DNA of 64,000 bases from Nanobdellota archaeon (GTDB taxonomy: Archaea > Nanobdellota > Nanobdellia > Pacearchaeales > GW2011-AR1). The stretch's first letter is position 1; each line of letters begins with the position of its first letter. Made by a program: the position numbers and the translations under genes. A model generated the notes under the pieces. The model saw nothing but the letters and a program-made list of their open reading frames with translations. It searched no databases and had not been told where the DNA came from. The stretch is taken from assembly GCA_030688225.1 (NCBI GenBank), contig JAUYIO010000021.1:16637-80636 (forward strand), given 5' to 3'. This document shows positions 43,455 through 52,479 of the stretch, one piece after another.

Positions 43455-44321
43455 ATGACAGGGAAAAAAACAACTCATGTTTCAGAAGAAAAGAAAAAAA
43501 TTGTAAAAGAATTGGCTAATTTGATAAAGAACAAAAAAACTGTTTTAATTGCATCAATAAAAAATCTTCCTGGTTCGCAATTTCAAGAAGTTGTGAAAAA
43601 GCTGAGAAGAAAGGCCATAGTGGTTGTTCCTAAGAAGAGTTTGATTTTTAGAGCAATAGATGAATCAGGAAATGAAGCTGTCAAAAAGATAAAAGACAAT
43701 ATTACTGAAAGTGTTGCAATTCTATTTTCTGATTTGGATGCTTTTGAACTTGCAGGAGAGTTAATCAAAAGCAAGAGTGCTGCAAAGGCAAAAGTCGGGC
43801 AAGAAGCTCCAAGAGATATTGAAATAGAAGCAGGACCAACAGAACTTGTTCCAGGACCTGCAATAAGCGAATTAGGTGCTTTGGGTATTCAAATTCAAAT
43901 TAAAGACGGGAAAATAGAAATCAAGGCTCAAAAAATTATTGTGAAGCAAGGAGAGAAAATTTCTCAAGGTGCATGTGACATAATGAGCAAGTTAGATATA
44001 AAACCTTTTGAAAGTGGTTTTATCCCTGTTGCAGGTTTTGATACTAAAGAAAATAAATTATATCTAGATATAAAAATAGATAGAGCAGGAACTTTGGAAA
44101 GCTTGAAAACATCTTATTCCAAATCTTTGGCTTTTGCTGTTGAAATTGAATATTTCTCTGAAGACACGATTAAATTTATTTTAAGAAAAGCTGCGATGGA
44201 AGAGAAGAAATTAGAAAGTTTGGAATCTTCTGAAGGAAGCCAGACTAAAGAAGCTGAAGAAGAAAAAACAGGTGAGAGTAATGAAAATGTTCCTCAAGTA
44301 AATTTAGAGGAAGGGAAATAA
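43455..44321 (+). CDS. rpl10: Ribosomal protein L10 (uL10/P0)
   Basis: A 288-residue archaeal P0: N-terminal rRNA-binding domain (VVKKLRRKAIVVVPKKSL), the GPAISELGALGIQIQIKDG segment and the C-terminal acidic region that binds several L12 dimers. It is the stalk base. Confidence 0.95.
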   Translation: MTGKKTTHVSEEKKKIVKELANLIKNKKTVLIASIKNLPGSQFQEVVKKLRRKAIVVVPKKSLIFRAIDESGNEAVKKIKDNITESVAILFSDLDAFELAGELIKSKSAAKAKVGQEAPRDIEIEAGPTELVPGPAISELGALGIQIQIKDGKIEIKAQKIIVKQGEKISQGACDIMSKLDIKPFESGFIPVAGFDTKENKLYLDIKIDRAGTLESLKTSYSKSLAFAVEIEYFSEDTIKFILRKAAMEEKKLESLESSEGSQTKEAEEEKTGESNENVPQVNLEEGK

Positions 44322-44325
44322 AATA

Positions 44326-44631
44326 ATGGAAAACGTATATGCGGCACTTTTGTTGCACAAACTTGGAAAAGAAGTCAATGAAGAGAATGTGAAGAAAGTT
44401 GTTGCAGCTGCTCTTGGAGAGGCAGGACAAGTAGATGAATCAAAAATCAAATCTCTTGTCGCAAGTCTGAAAGGTGTGGATATAGCAAAAGAACTTGAAA
44501 GTGCAAGTTTGGTTGCTGCTGCTCCGGTTGCAAGCGCTGGTGCGCAAGCAGGTGCAGAAAAGAAAGAAGAAAAACCTAAAGAAGAGAAGAAAGAAGCTGC
44601 GGCAGAAGGACTTAGTGCATTGTTCGGTTAA
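44326..44631 (+). CDS. rpl12: Ribosomal protein L12 (P1/aP1)
   Basis: A 101-residue stalk protein: MENVYAALLLHKLGKEVNEE dimerisation helices, an Ala-rich hinge and the terminal GLSALFG that binds elongation factors. It follows L10 by 4 nt. The 110-nt region after it shows no gene; a short T run at 44662-44668 may end transcription. Confidence 0.95.
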   Translation: MENVYAALLLHKLGKEVNEENVKKVVAAALGEAGQVDESKIKSLVASLKGVDIAKELESASLVAAAPVASAGAQAGAEKKEEKPKEEKKEAAAEGLSALFG

Positions 44632-44741
44632 ATTATTATTTAATGCGCTAAGTTCTGACTTTTTCTAGATGGAATCACAAAACAATTAATCTTATAACCT
44701 CCAATTTTCTAATTCTTCTATTCTAAATTTATTTACAAAAG

Positions 44742-46679
44742 ATGTGGAATTTATATCAAAGAGAGAAATTTCTTGAACCGTTGAAATTCTCCAACGGGAA
44801 AACGCAAGAAGATATTGTGAGAGAAGTTTTAGAAGCAATTAAAGAAGGAAATAAAATTATTTTTATTCATGGGGTCTGCGGGACTGGGAAAAGTGCAATT
44901 GCTTTGAACATAGCGAGAAATCTTGGAAAATCTTCAGTAATTGTTCCTGGAAAAACTTTGCAGAACCAATATAAGAGAGATTATGAAAATGAAAAATATC
45001 TTCTGAAGAATGATGGAAGCAAATTAAAAATCAGTGTCATAACCGGGAGAAATAATCACAAATGTAAATTTCTTGAAGACAACAAAAATTCAATTCCTGT
45101 AATAAAAAAAGAAATTGATTCTAAACTACATGATATTTTCTCTGGAAAAAGAGAAGAAATTGAAGAAACGATTGCAGGAGATATTTCTGCAGATAATTCA
45201 AATCTCCCATGCAAAATAGAACTCAAAGAAAAAAATTGGAAGAAAATTATGCAGTATATAAAACAAAATAAAAAAAATAATTCTGGAAATTTTCTTGAGA
45301 TGAAAGACGTTAGAAGAGTCCCTGTAGCAAGTGCATGTCCTTATTGGAGTCCTGTTCTTCCAGAGAAATACGAGCTAAAAGATTTTGGGGAGAATAAAAA
45401 AAGAAAATTCAAAGGCATCGGTGGAGATTTTGTCTTTCACCAAGGAAAACCTGGCTGTAGTTTTTATGAGCAATTTCATTCATACATTGATGCAGATGTA
45501 ATTGTTTTTAATTCTTGGAAATATAAATTTGAATCTATAATTGGAAGGAAGCCTTTAACAGAAGCTGAAATAATTGACGAAGGAGATGAATTTTTAGATA
45601 GTTTTGCAAATCAGAGAAGCTTAAACATTGACAGAGTTCAAAACTCTCTCTTAGGAATTTCCGAAGGAGAAGATAACATTATGAGATTTAAAAATGAAAT
45701 TCTTGAAACTATAAAAAATTTGAAGAAAGATGAAAGAATTCAAGAATCTGCTTCTTCAGGAGAAATCATTCCTTTAAAAGAAACAGGTGTTTATGATTTA
45801 TTGACAAGAGTTGCAGACAATACTGAATTTTTAGATTGGATTGATGAGGAGAGTTATCTTTTCCAGGTTAAAGAAACCAGCAGAATGTTTGACGAATTCT
45901 ATAATGAGACTTATGTGACTTTTAGCAAGCAAGACAATAATCTCGTAGCTAGTCTTGTAACGACTAATCTTGAAAAGAGATTTGAAGAATTAGTAAGCAA
46001 AAACAAGATAATTATTTTTATGTCTGGAACGCTTCATTCTGAAAAAGTTTTAGAGGATATTTTTGGGTTAAAAGATTTCAAAAAAATAGATGCTGAAAAA
46101 GAACAGCAAGGAAGCATAAATGTTTTAAGAACAGGATATGAAAGAGATTACAAGTATGCTAATTTCTCCAACGGAAGATTCTCAAGAGAAGACTATCTTG
46201 ATTCTCTAAACAGGTGTCTGGAGATTGCTGAGAAACCTGTTTTGGTTCATGTAAATGCATTTAGTGACTTGCCCTCTGAAGAGGAAATTAAAAAATTTAA
46301 ATTAAAAAATTTAATAAGTTCAGAAAAATTGAAAGAACTTCAATTTGGAGACAAAGAAAATTCTGCTATAAAAGAATTTAAAGATGGGAGAATAAAAGTT
46401 CTTTTCACAACAAAATGTGCAAGAGGAATTGATTTTCCTGGTGACGAATGCAAGAGTATTTTATTCACAAAATATCCTAATCCTAATGTGCAGGATGCTT
46501 TCTGGAAAATACTTATGAAAACAAAACCACAACAGTATTGGGACTTTTACAAGGACAAAGCGCGAAGAGAATTACTTCAAAAAGTTTATCGCGGTTTGAG
46601 ATTTAAAGAGGACAAAGTTAATTTGCTTAGTCCTGATTCAAGAGTTTTGGATTTTTTTGAGAACGATAGAAATCTTTAA
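44742..46679 (+). CDS. XPD/DinG-like superfamily 2 DNA helicase
   Basis: A 645-residue helicase. Walker A GVCGTGKS (44-51), the unusual Walker B DEGD (near 278) in place of DEAH, and helicase C motifs (VLFTTKCARGIDFPGDECKS) are visible. Between the Walker motifs are several cysteines (KCKF, LPCKIE, ACPYW, GCSF) positioned like the XPD/DinG iron-sulfur domain. It probably unwinds repair or R-loop intermediates. It is monocistronic. Confidence 0.8.
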   Translation: MWNLYQREKFLEPLKFSNGKTQEDIVREVLEAIKEGNKIIFIHGVCGTGKSAIALNIARNLGKSSVIVPGKTLQNQYKRDYENEKYLLKNDGSKLKISVITGRNNHKCKFLEDNKNSIPVIKKEIDSKLHDIFSGKREEIEETIAGDISADNSNLPCKIELKEKNWKKIMQYIKQNKKNNSGNFLEMKDVRRVPVASACPYWSPVLPEKYELKDFGENKKRKFKGIGGDFVFHQGKPGCSFYEQFHSYIDADVIVFNSWKYKFESIIGRKPLTEAEIIDEGDEFLDSFANQRSLNIDRVQNSLLGISEGEDNIMRFKNEILETIKNLKKDERIQESASSGEIIPLKETGVYDLLTRVADNTEFLDWIDEESYLFQVKETSRMFDEFYNETYVTFSKQDNNLVASLVTTNLEKRFEELVSKNKIIIFMSGTLHSEKVLEDIFGLKDFKKIDAEKEQQGSINVLRTGYERDYKYANFSNGRFSREDYLDSLNRCLEIAEKPVLVHVNAFSDLPSEEEIKKFKLKNLISSEKLKELQFGDKENSAIKEFKDGRIKVLFTTKCARGIDFPGDECKSILFTKYPNPNVQDAFWKILMKTKPQQYWDFYKDKARRELLQKVYRGLRFKEDKVNLLSPDSRVLDFFENDRNL

Positions 46680-46705
46680 AACTATTTGATTAATTCTAAT
46701 GATAT

Positions 46706-46785
46706 GCCTCCGGCGCATAACGGTCGTGCACCGGTCTTGAAAACCGGGCCCTTTGGGCTACCAGGTTCGACTCCTGGCGGGGGCG
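46706..46785 (+). tRNA. tRNA-Ser (anticodon TGA)
   Basis: Acceptor GCCTCCG/CGGGGGC, anticodon stem CCGGT/ACCGG with loop CTTGAAA (TGA), a long variable arm GCCC-TTT-GGGC typical of class II tRNAs, T arm CCAGG-TTCGACT-CCTGG and discriminator G at 46785. No CCA encoded and no intron. Confidence 0.95.
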
Positions 46786-46826
46786 TTTTTAGAAATATTT
46801 AAAAAGAGATTTATTTCTAGAAAGTC

Positions 46827-47396
46827 ATGAATGCTCAAGATAAAGCAAGGCTTAATAGAAAACTGAAACCAAGAGTTTACAAGTATTCTAACGAGGAACT
46901 TGGTTCTGTAGGAATAAATTCTAGACTTATAATTCCTCACCCAGAATACGAATTAGAGATTAGTGGTACCCCGAAAAACCCAATTATCCAAAATACCGGG
47001 ATTACTTTAGATTATTTATTTGAAAAATATAAAAAAACATTAGACAAAGAAGAAAGAATTTGCGAAGAGGCTCTAGAAATTTTGAATAACCCTGAAGAAA
47101 GTTACCTTAAAATTTTAAATGGTTTTTCAGGTTATTGGAATCCTACGAAGTACCATACTTTTCACATCTCAGTTACACCTCTTGAAGAACAAGAATCTGA
47201 AAGAATATTAAATCTTATTCAAAAAAAAGGTTTGGGAAACATATCTAAACACCAAAAAAGTACTAATAGTTTTTTAGAAAGAGTTATTCAAAAATTTAAA
47301 GGAAAAAATCCAAAAGAAAATATAGAGGATCCTTGGATGTTGAAAGGGTATGTTATGAATTTATGTTCTTTCTTAAAAGAAACGCTTGGGGATTAA
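46827..47396 (+). CDS. Hypothetical soluble protein
   Basis: A 189-residue protein with no recognised family. It has a short HTFHISVTPLEEQESERIL segment and a basic C-terminal half. A TTTAAAAAG element at 46798-46806 suits a promoter. It overlaps the convergent gene at 47393 by 4 nt. Confidence 0.55.
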   Translation: MNAQDKARLNRKLKPRVYKYSNEELGSVGINSRLIIPHPEYELEISGTPKNPIIQNTGITLDYLFEKYKKTLDKEERICEEALEILNNPEESYLKILNGFSGYWNPTKYHTFHISVTPLEEQESERILNLIQKKGLGNISKHQKSTNSFLERVIQKFKGKNPKENIEDPWMLKGYVMNLCSFLKETLGD

Positions 47397-47674
47397 TTTC
47401 TAAACCAACTTTTAATTCTTCTCCATAAAGAAAAATTTATACGAATAGGATTATCGTGTTCGTCCATTATAACGTATTTTATTTTTGGTTTTTCCTTCAC
47501 AATTGGGGCTGCTGCTGCAAGTTCTTTATTAGCTTGTTCAAGTGCCTGAGTTACTTCAATTTTTGAATAGCCTTGACTAACGAGCGCCCATTTCAAAGAA
47601 TCCTCTGTATAACCTTTTGTTAAATTTTTTTTAAAATAATCTACAAGAACCCTTTTTGATTCGTATCTTGCCAT
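47393..47674 (-). CDS. Conserved DPANN hypothetical with helical N-terminal domain
   Basis: A 93-residue protein: N-terminal VLVDYFKKNLTKGYTEDSLKW... GYSKIEVTQALEQANKEL resembles a UBA-like/three-helix repeat found at the ends of several DPANN proteins. The C-terminal third is basic and ends WRRIKSWFRN. No enzyme motif. It is downstream of the DGR target gene but independent (81 nt). Confidence 0.55.
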   Translation of the reverse strand: MARYESKRVLVDYFKKNLTKGYTEDSLKWALVSQGYSKIEVTQALEQANKELAAAAPIVKEKPKIKYVIMDEHDNPIRINFSLWRRIKSWFRN

Positions 47675-47755
47675 AACAAAAATAGAAAGCTGAAGTTTAA
47701 AAAATTAGTTGTGATGATTTAGTTTAATCTTTTTTATTAATTCTAGCGAGCCCTA

Positions 47756-48451
47756 TTATTCACTTTTCGCAGGGGCACATACCCCAAAAGCATGGCCACC
47801 AACGACGTCGATCCAGCCGCCATCAACGCCCAAACTAGCGCCCAATCTGCCCAAGTCCCAGCTGCCGCTCAAGGCAGAGATTCTTGCTTTTTCTTCATCA
47901 ACAGAATCAAAACTCCAAAGTTTAGGATTTTTCTTATATTTTGAAGCAACTTCTGTAATTTTTTGCGCACCTTCTTCTCCATATCTTGCAATAATGTAAG
48001 GATTTTTTTCTAATTCTCTTAAATTTTGTTCTCCAATTTTATAACCAAATGGAACAAATTTTACATTAGAATCATTATATCGTAATCTCTTTATTAAAGA
48101 ATCTTTGTTCATATCTAATTTTCCATTTGTTATTTTAGGATAATGTTCAAGAATAACTCCGTTGTTGATTTCTTCATTTGATTTTGGAAGATAAATATTT
48201 CCTGTGAATTCCCAAAACCAAGCATCTTTTAGAATTTTAATTATCTCTGATTCATATTCTCCCTTTCTATTTTGAAAAGCATCATAAACCAACGACGCTG
48301 TTTCAGGAGAATTTGGACGTTTCAACCCTTCTTTGTCTATTGCTTCTGCAACATTTCCATAAGTTCCTCTAAATGCAGGATACTGGAAAGTACGTTTTCC
48401 GTTTTCGTGTGGAATTTCCTCCAAATAAGATTTTCCTATTCTTGCTTTCAT
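47756..48451 (-). CDS. Probable diversity-generating-retroelement target protein
   Basis: A 231-residue protein. The N-terminal ~190 residues (PNSPETASLVYDAFQNRKGE, EFTGNIYLPKSNEEINNG) are AT-rich like the genome. The last ~40 residues, including GSWDLGRLGASLGVDGGW and GGHAFGVCAPA, are encoded by a ~100-bp GC-rich stretch of NNY codons. The Gly/Trp/Asp-rich sequence ending in AFGV resembles variable C-type-lectin tails of DGR targets reported in DPANN. I infer a variable, ligand-binding protein. The reverse transcriptase and template must lie outside the window. Confidence 0.7.
   Translation of the reverse strand: MKARIGKSYLEEIPHENGKRTFQYPAFRGTYGNVAEAIDKEGLKRPNSPETASLVYDAFQNRKGEYESEIIKILKDAWFWEFTGNIYLPKSNEEINNGVILEHYPKITNGKLDMNKDSLIKRLRYNDSNVKFVPFGYKIGEQNLRELEKNPYIIARYGEEGAQKITEVASKYKKNPKLWSFDSVDEEKARISALSGSWDLGRLGASLGVDGGWIDVVGGHAFGVCAPAKSE
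47764..47869 (-). other. Candidate DGR variable region
   Basis: Hand count of 99 bases of the coding strand (47771-47869) gives about 61 G/C, against roughly one third in neighbouring genes. Seven glycines here use GGC, none elsewhere in the gene, and most codons end in C or T (AGC, GAC, GGC, GTC, ATC, GTT, GAT), as expected if AAY template codons were mutated at A. An inverted repeat GGGG/CCCC (47772-47785) lies near its 3' end. Confidence 0.65.
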
Positions 48452-48519
48452 ACATTTTCCATAAATTAAAAGTTTATAAACTTTTCTATTTTGTTGTCTT
48501 TAATAAGAAGTAACAATTA

Positions 48520-50004
48520 TTATATCTTAATTGGTTTTTTATCTTGATAAAATTTGACTGCCTGGTTAAGTCTTTGTTCTGATTCTGAGTAAATTGTCAG
48601 GAGAGGTTTGCCTTTTTTTACTTTTTCATTAACATGAGAATGGATAAACAATCCTGCAGATTTATCTAAAGGACAACCTGTAATTCTTGCAAGAAAATTT
48701 ATCTTTTTGTTGTCTATCTCCTTAATCTTCCCTGATTTTTTTGAAACAACGACATGACTTAATTTTGCCAACTTAATCCTGTTTAAATCTCCTCCTTGAG
48801 CCTCAATTATCTTTTTGAATTTTTCAAAAGCTTTTCCTGAAGAGAGAATTTCTTTTGCAAGTTGAATTCCTTTTCCTTTTTTTGATTTCCCAATCATCTC
48901 AAATATCTCTCCTGCAAGAAATAATGATTTTTTTTCCAAGTCTTTTGGAAGTCCTTGTTCATTTTTTAAGACCTTTATTACATCAGTGAGTTCAAGAGCA
49001 GGACCCACCCCGTTTCCAATTGGTTGACTGCCGTCAGTAAGAATGCACTTAAGCTTCACTTTGAAAAATTTTCCAAGCTTCTCAAATTTATGCTTGAGCT
49101 GAATTGCTTGTTGTTTATTCGCTTTTGCAGATTTCCCATAAGGGATGTCTATAAGAATGTATTTACTTCCGACAGCAAGTTTTTTCGCCATTATAGAAGC
49201 TAATAATTGTGATTGCGGATCTATCCCAAGAGATTTTTCTATACGAATTATTTTTGAGTCTGCAGGAACCATTCCCAAAGCTCCTCCCCACACCATACAA
49301 GCTTTTGTTTTTTTCAAGATTTTTTTTATTTGCTTTATTGAAAATTCAACATTCGCTATCATCTCTATGACGTCTGCAGTTCCTGCAGCACTTGTTATTG
49401 CTCTTGAAGAAGTTTTTGGAAATACCAAACCACCAGCAGCTGCACAAATAGATACCACAATAGGAGTTGTCCTGTTTCCTGCAACTCCTCCTATTGAATG
49501 TTTGTCTATCACAAATTTATCTTTTAATTTAAGCTTGTTCCCTGTTTTTAATATTGCTTTTATTAAGAAAGTTATTTCCTCCAAGTTCATTCCATTCTTA
49601 TGCATGGCTGAAATAAAAAGTGCAATTTCTGATTCTGCAAGAGAATTATTTACGACATCGTCAATTATTTCTAAAATTTCTTTTTCAGAAAGAGTTTTTT
49701 TATTTAGTTTCTTTTTTATTGACTCAAGACTTTTTGGAGATTCTGCAAGATTGATATTTACTTTTTGCCCTGATTTTAATCCAAGTCTTTGTTTTAATTC
49801 ATGAGAAACTGCAATTTCATTTTTCCTTACAACTCCTTTAGCAGTATCAATTATTGTTGTTATTTCTGTAGGACGCGTTGAGAAAGTTCTTATAGAAATT
49901 CTGTCGCTTGGGCGAACTCCTATCTCTTCTGCAGTTTTCTCGTTTAAAATCGCTACTGGAAATCCTGTGGACCACCATTTAAGAAGCTTTATTCTTAATT
50001 CCAT
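48520..50004 (-). CDS. deoA: AMP phosphorylase (thymidine phosphorylase family)
   Basis: A 494-residue protein matching archaeal AMP phosphorylase: DKHSIGGVAGNRTTPIVV is the family signature (residues ~167-184), SSRAITSAAGTADVIEM the phosphate site, and the C-terminal domain follows. It phosphorolyses AMP to ribose-1,5-bisphosphate and adenine in the archaeal AMP salvage pathway leading to RuBisCO; no RuBisCO or isomerase gene is in the window. It begins 1 nt after the AI-2E permease gene stop. Confidence 0.92.
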   Translation of the reverse strand: MELRIKLLKWWSTGFPVAILNEKTAEEIGVRPSDRISIRTFSTRPTEITTIIDTAKGVVRKNEIAVSHELKQRLGLKSGQKVNINLAESPKSLESIKKKLNKKTLSEKEILEIIDDVVNNSLAESEIALFISAMHKNGMNLEEITFLIKAILKTGNKLKLKDKFVIDKHSIGGVAGNRTTPIVVSICAAAGGLVFPKTSSRAITSAAGTADVIEMIANVEFSIKQIKKILKKTKACMVWGGALGMVPADSKIIRIEKSLGIDPQSQLLASIMAKKLAVGSKYILIDIPYGKSAKANKQQAIQLKHKFEKLGKFFKVKLKCILTDGSQPIGNGVGPALELTDVIKVLKNEQGLPKDLEKKSLFLAGEIFEMIGKSKKGKGIQLAKEILSSGKAFEKFKKIIEAQGGDLNRIKLAKLSHVVVSKKSGKIKEIDNKKINFLARITGCPLDKSAGLFIHSHVNEKVKKGKPLLTIYSESEQRLNQAVKFYQDKKPIKI

Positions 50005-50005
50005 C

Positions 50006-51034
50006 TTATGATTTTACCAGCAATCCTGGGACTCTTTGATGTCTATAAACTTCAAGAATTACAAGAAGATAAGCAAGAATTAACGGCCCAAGTATTAATC
50101 CGAGAACCCCGAATAAAAATAATCCTCCTATCATACCTATCAATATCACAGGAGATGTTATGCTTGTTCTTTTTGCGACAATAAGTGGTTTTATTATGTT
50201 GTCTATTGTTGAAGCAACAAGTCCGAAAAGAGCTACTCCTATTGCTGCGAAGTTATTTCCTCCTATCAGAAGATAAATGACAACAGGTATCCAGACTAGT
50301 CCTGTAGCTATTATAGGGAGAACACCTGCCAACACTGCAAGAAGGGAGAGAACTAATGCGTTAGAAACTCCGAATATGAAAAATCCTGCTCCTGCAATAA
50401 TTCCCTGAATAATTCCGACGACAATTTGCCCGTAGATAACAGAACTGGTTATTCCTTTTGTGTTATCAAATAGTTTTTTTTCAATTTCCGGAGGGAAAGG
50501 GAGAAGACTTTTTATGTATAAAACAAGTTGTTCTTTATCTCTTAAAACAAAAAAGAAAGTGAAAAACACCACAGAGATTTGCAATAATAATCTTGGAAAA
50601 TCAAGAATCAAGTTTGCAAAAGAATTCATAAGTGAGTTTGACACATTTGTTACAAAGGAATAAATTATTGAACCGACTTGTTGTGAAAATTCTTCAGATG
50701 CAAATAATGAAGGGAAAACTGATTTTAAGGGGGTTACAAAATCCATTTGCTGTGCGGCCAAATAAGTTTTGATTGATTGGTCTATGAGTATAGGAACTAA
50801 AAACCAGAAAGGAATTACTATGAGAAGTATGATTATTATGCAAATTATTGAAACAGATAGATTTTTTGATTTGACAATCTTGACAAGTCTGTCATGAACA
50901 GGAGAGAAAACAAATGCAAGTATTAGTCCAAGAACTATTGAGAGTAAAATAGGTTTTAACAAGAAGAAAGACAAAACTATGAGGACTATTAACAATATAG
51001 CAGTTGTAATTCTTTTAAAAAAAGTTTCTTCCAT
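50006..51034 (-). CDS. AI-2E family (PerM/UPF0118) membrane protein
   Basis: A 342-residue integral membrane protein with about eight helices, including the signature GVLPIIATGLVWIPVVIYLL and GLILGPLILAYL. Members include autoinducer-2 exporters and Na+/H+ antiporter-like permeases; the substrate cannot be told. It precedes AMP phosphorylase (1-nt gap) as one operon. Confidence 0.85.
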   Translation of the reverse strand: MEETFFKRITTAILLIVLIVLSFFLLKPILLSIVLGLILAFVFSPVHDRLVKIVKSKNLSVSIICIIIILLIVIPFWFLVPILIDQSIKTYLAAQQMDFVTPLKSVFPSLFASEEFSQQVGSIIYSFVTNVSNSLMNSFANLILDFPRLLLQISVVFFTFFFVLRDKEQLVLYIKSLLPFPPEIEKKLFDNTKGITSSVIYGQIVVGIIQGIIAGAGFFIFGVSNALVLSLLAVLAGVLPIIATGLVWIPVVIYLLIGGNNFAAIGVALFGLVASTIDNIIKPLIVAKRTSITSPVILIGMIGGLFLFGVLGLILGPLILAYLLVILEVYRHQRVPGLLVKS

Positions 51035-51154
51035 TTATTATCAAGGGCGTTTAAATTTAAAAATGTTCTTATAGGAAAATTTATGTTGAAATCTTTGTTT
51101 TCTTAATAAAATTTCTGACGAAATGTTTATAAGCAAAATTGGGTAATAATTTTT

Positions 51155-51853
51155 ATGAACTTTATAAAAAAGATTTTTGAGGGAAAAATTGGTGAAGATG
51201 TTCATCTGCAGTTTCAAAAATTCAGCAAGGGAGAATTTCGTGATAAGGCGTTGGTTAAAGCAAGAAGAACAGGAGGAAAATATACAATTACAACAACTCC
51301 TGAATTTGCAAATGAGATGGTTAGAAATGTTGCTGAAAAATTAGGGGAAAGAAAAACAAATGTTACTGGTGCGATTGTTTCTACGAGTGATTTGACTGGA
51401 AAAATTGACTTTAAAGAGAAAAAACAATTTCAAGAAGTTAAGAGATATTTGATTGATAAGGAAATGTCTGGGAGGGAGATAATTAATTTGCTTGATGAAT
51501 TTCCAAAAACTTTTTTTGCATTAAGTTTTAAATCTGAAGATTCTGAATTAAAAATAAAACCTAAAGCTCCTAAATCTGCAAAGCCAGGCTCAAAAGGGGA
51601 TGAAAGACCAAAACCGGATTTTTGCAAACTTATTACAACAGATTCTGAATTAGGAAAGAGTTTTATTTTTGAGAAACCGGATTTCAAATCTGCAGATCTT
51701 AATCACACTTTTTTTATTGATGAGATAATTGCTCCTCAGGGAGAAAAAGATTTTGCAAAAATTAGAGAGGTGGCAAAGAGGAAAGGAAGAATTCTAAGAG
51801 AAGGAGAAATTGACGGGGAAAAGATTAGAGAGGAGAAGGGGTTTAGTGCTTAG
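51155..51853 (+). CDS. Conserved DPANN hypothetical protein
   Basis: A 232-residue charged protein. KARRTGGKYTITTTPEFANEMVRNVAEKLGE in the N-terminal half and KPDFKSADLNHTFFIDEIIA near residue 175 are recognisable blocks but I know no assigned function. A Lys/Pro-rich linker (residues ~133-150) separates two putative domains. A TTTATAAGC box near 51125 is 28 nt upstream. Confidence 0.6.
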   Translation: MNFIKKIFEGKIGEDVHLQFQKFSKGEFRDKALVKARRTGGKYTITTTPEFANEMVRNVAEKLGERKTNVTGAIVSTSDLTGKIDFKEKKQFQEVKRYLIDKEMSGREIINLLDEFPKTFFALSFKSEDSELKIKPKAPKSAKPGSKGDERPKPDFCKLITTDSELGKSFIFEKPDFKSADLNHTFFIDEIIAPQGEKDFAKIREVAKRKGRILREGEIDGEKIREEKGFSA

Positions 51854-51882
51854 GAAGAGGGTGTGAGAGAGGAAAATATAAA

Positions 51883-52347
51883 ATGAAGATTAGTGAGTTA
51901 CTAAATAAAAAGTGGACAAATCTATTGGATAATTTTAGGAATTTAGAAAATAATGGGTGCCCAGGCGTTTATATTTTAGCTTATACAGATAAAGACTTAG
52001 AAGGAAAATCTATCAAAATTGAAGACATATTTTATGTTGGTATGACCAATTCTCGTGGAGGTTTAAAACAGAGATTAAATCAGTTTATTAGTGGTATTCA
52101 TAAATGTTACGGACATAGTGCGGGAAATAGATTTTTTCAAGACTATAGTAAAGGAAAATCTTTTGCTATTGCTAATCACAAAAAGAAGTTTTTTGTAGCT
52201 TCTTTGTCTTTTCCATGCAAAGTTCATAAAGATGAAAGAACAGCAGAAGATTTAAGGAAGATGGGAGAAGTGGCAAAGTTTGAATACGAGGTTTTAGCTT
52301 ATATTAAAGAAAATTTGGGAAGAGAGCCTGAACTGAATAAAAAATAG
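51883..52347 (+). CDS. GIY-YIG nuclease-like protein
   Basis: A 154-residue protein with GVYIL (28-32), FYVGMTNSRGGLKQRLNQF (50-68, with Arg64), and a later Glu region, the GIY-YIG layout. No other domain is present. Stand-alone members act in repair, restriction or mobile elements. It lies just before the L3 operon. Confidence 0.75.
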   Translation: MKISELLNKKWTNLLDNFRNLENNGCPGVYILAYTDKDLEGKSIKIEDIFYVGMTNSRGGLKQRLNQFISGIHKCYGHSAGNRFFQDYSKGKSFAIANHKKKFFVASLSFPCKVHKDERTAEDLRKMGEVAKFEYEVLAYIKENLGREPELNKK

Positions 52348-52479
52348 ACTGATTTTTCTGTTAAAAAATTATCCAAAATCGGACTCGTTTTCAATTCCCC
52401 AATAAGTAAGTTTTAAAAACCTACATTTTCTCAGTATTTTATTCCAGGGAAAACAAAATGTTATCCGCACTAATTAGAA

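Noticed and set aside
47701..47755. C/D box RNA suggested by GTGATGA near 47711
   Set aside because: No matching box D or internal C'/D' pair at suitable distance.
47000..49000. DGR reverse transcriptase or template repeat next to the candidate target
   Set aside because: No ORF with YxDD-type motifs and no second copy of the GC-rich stretch was found in the window.
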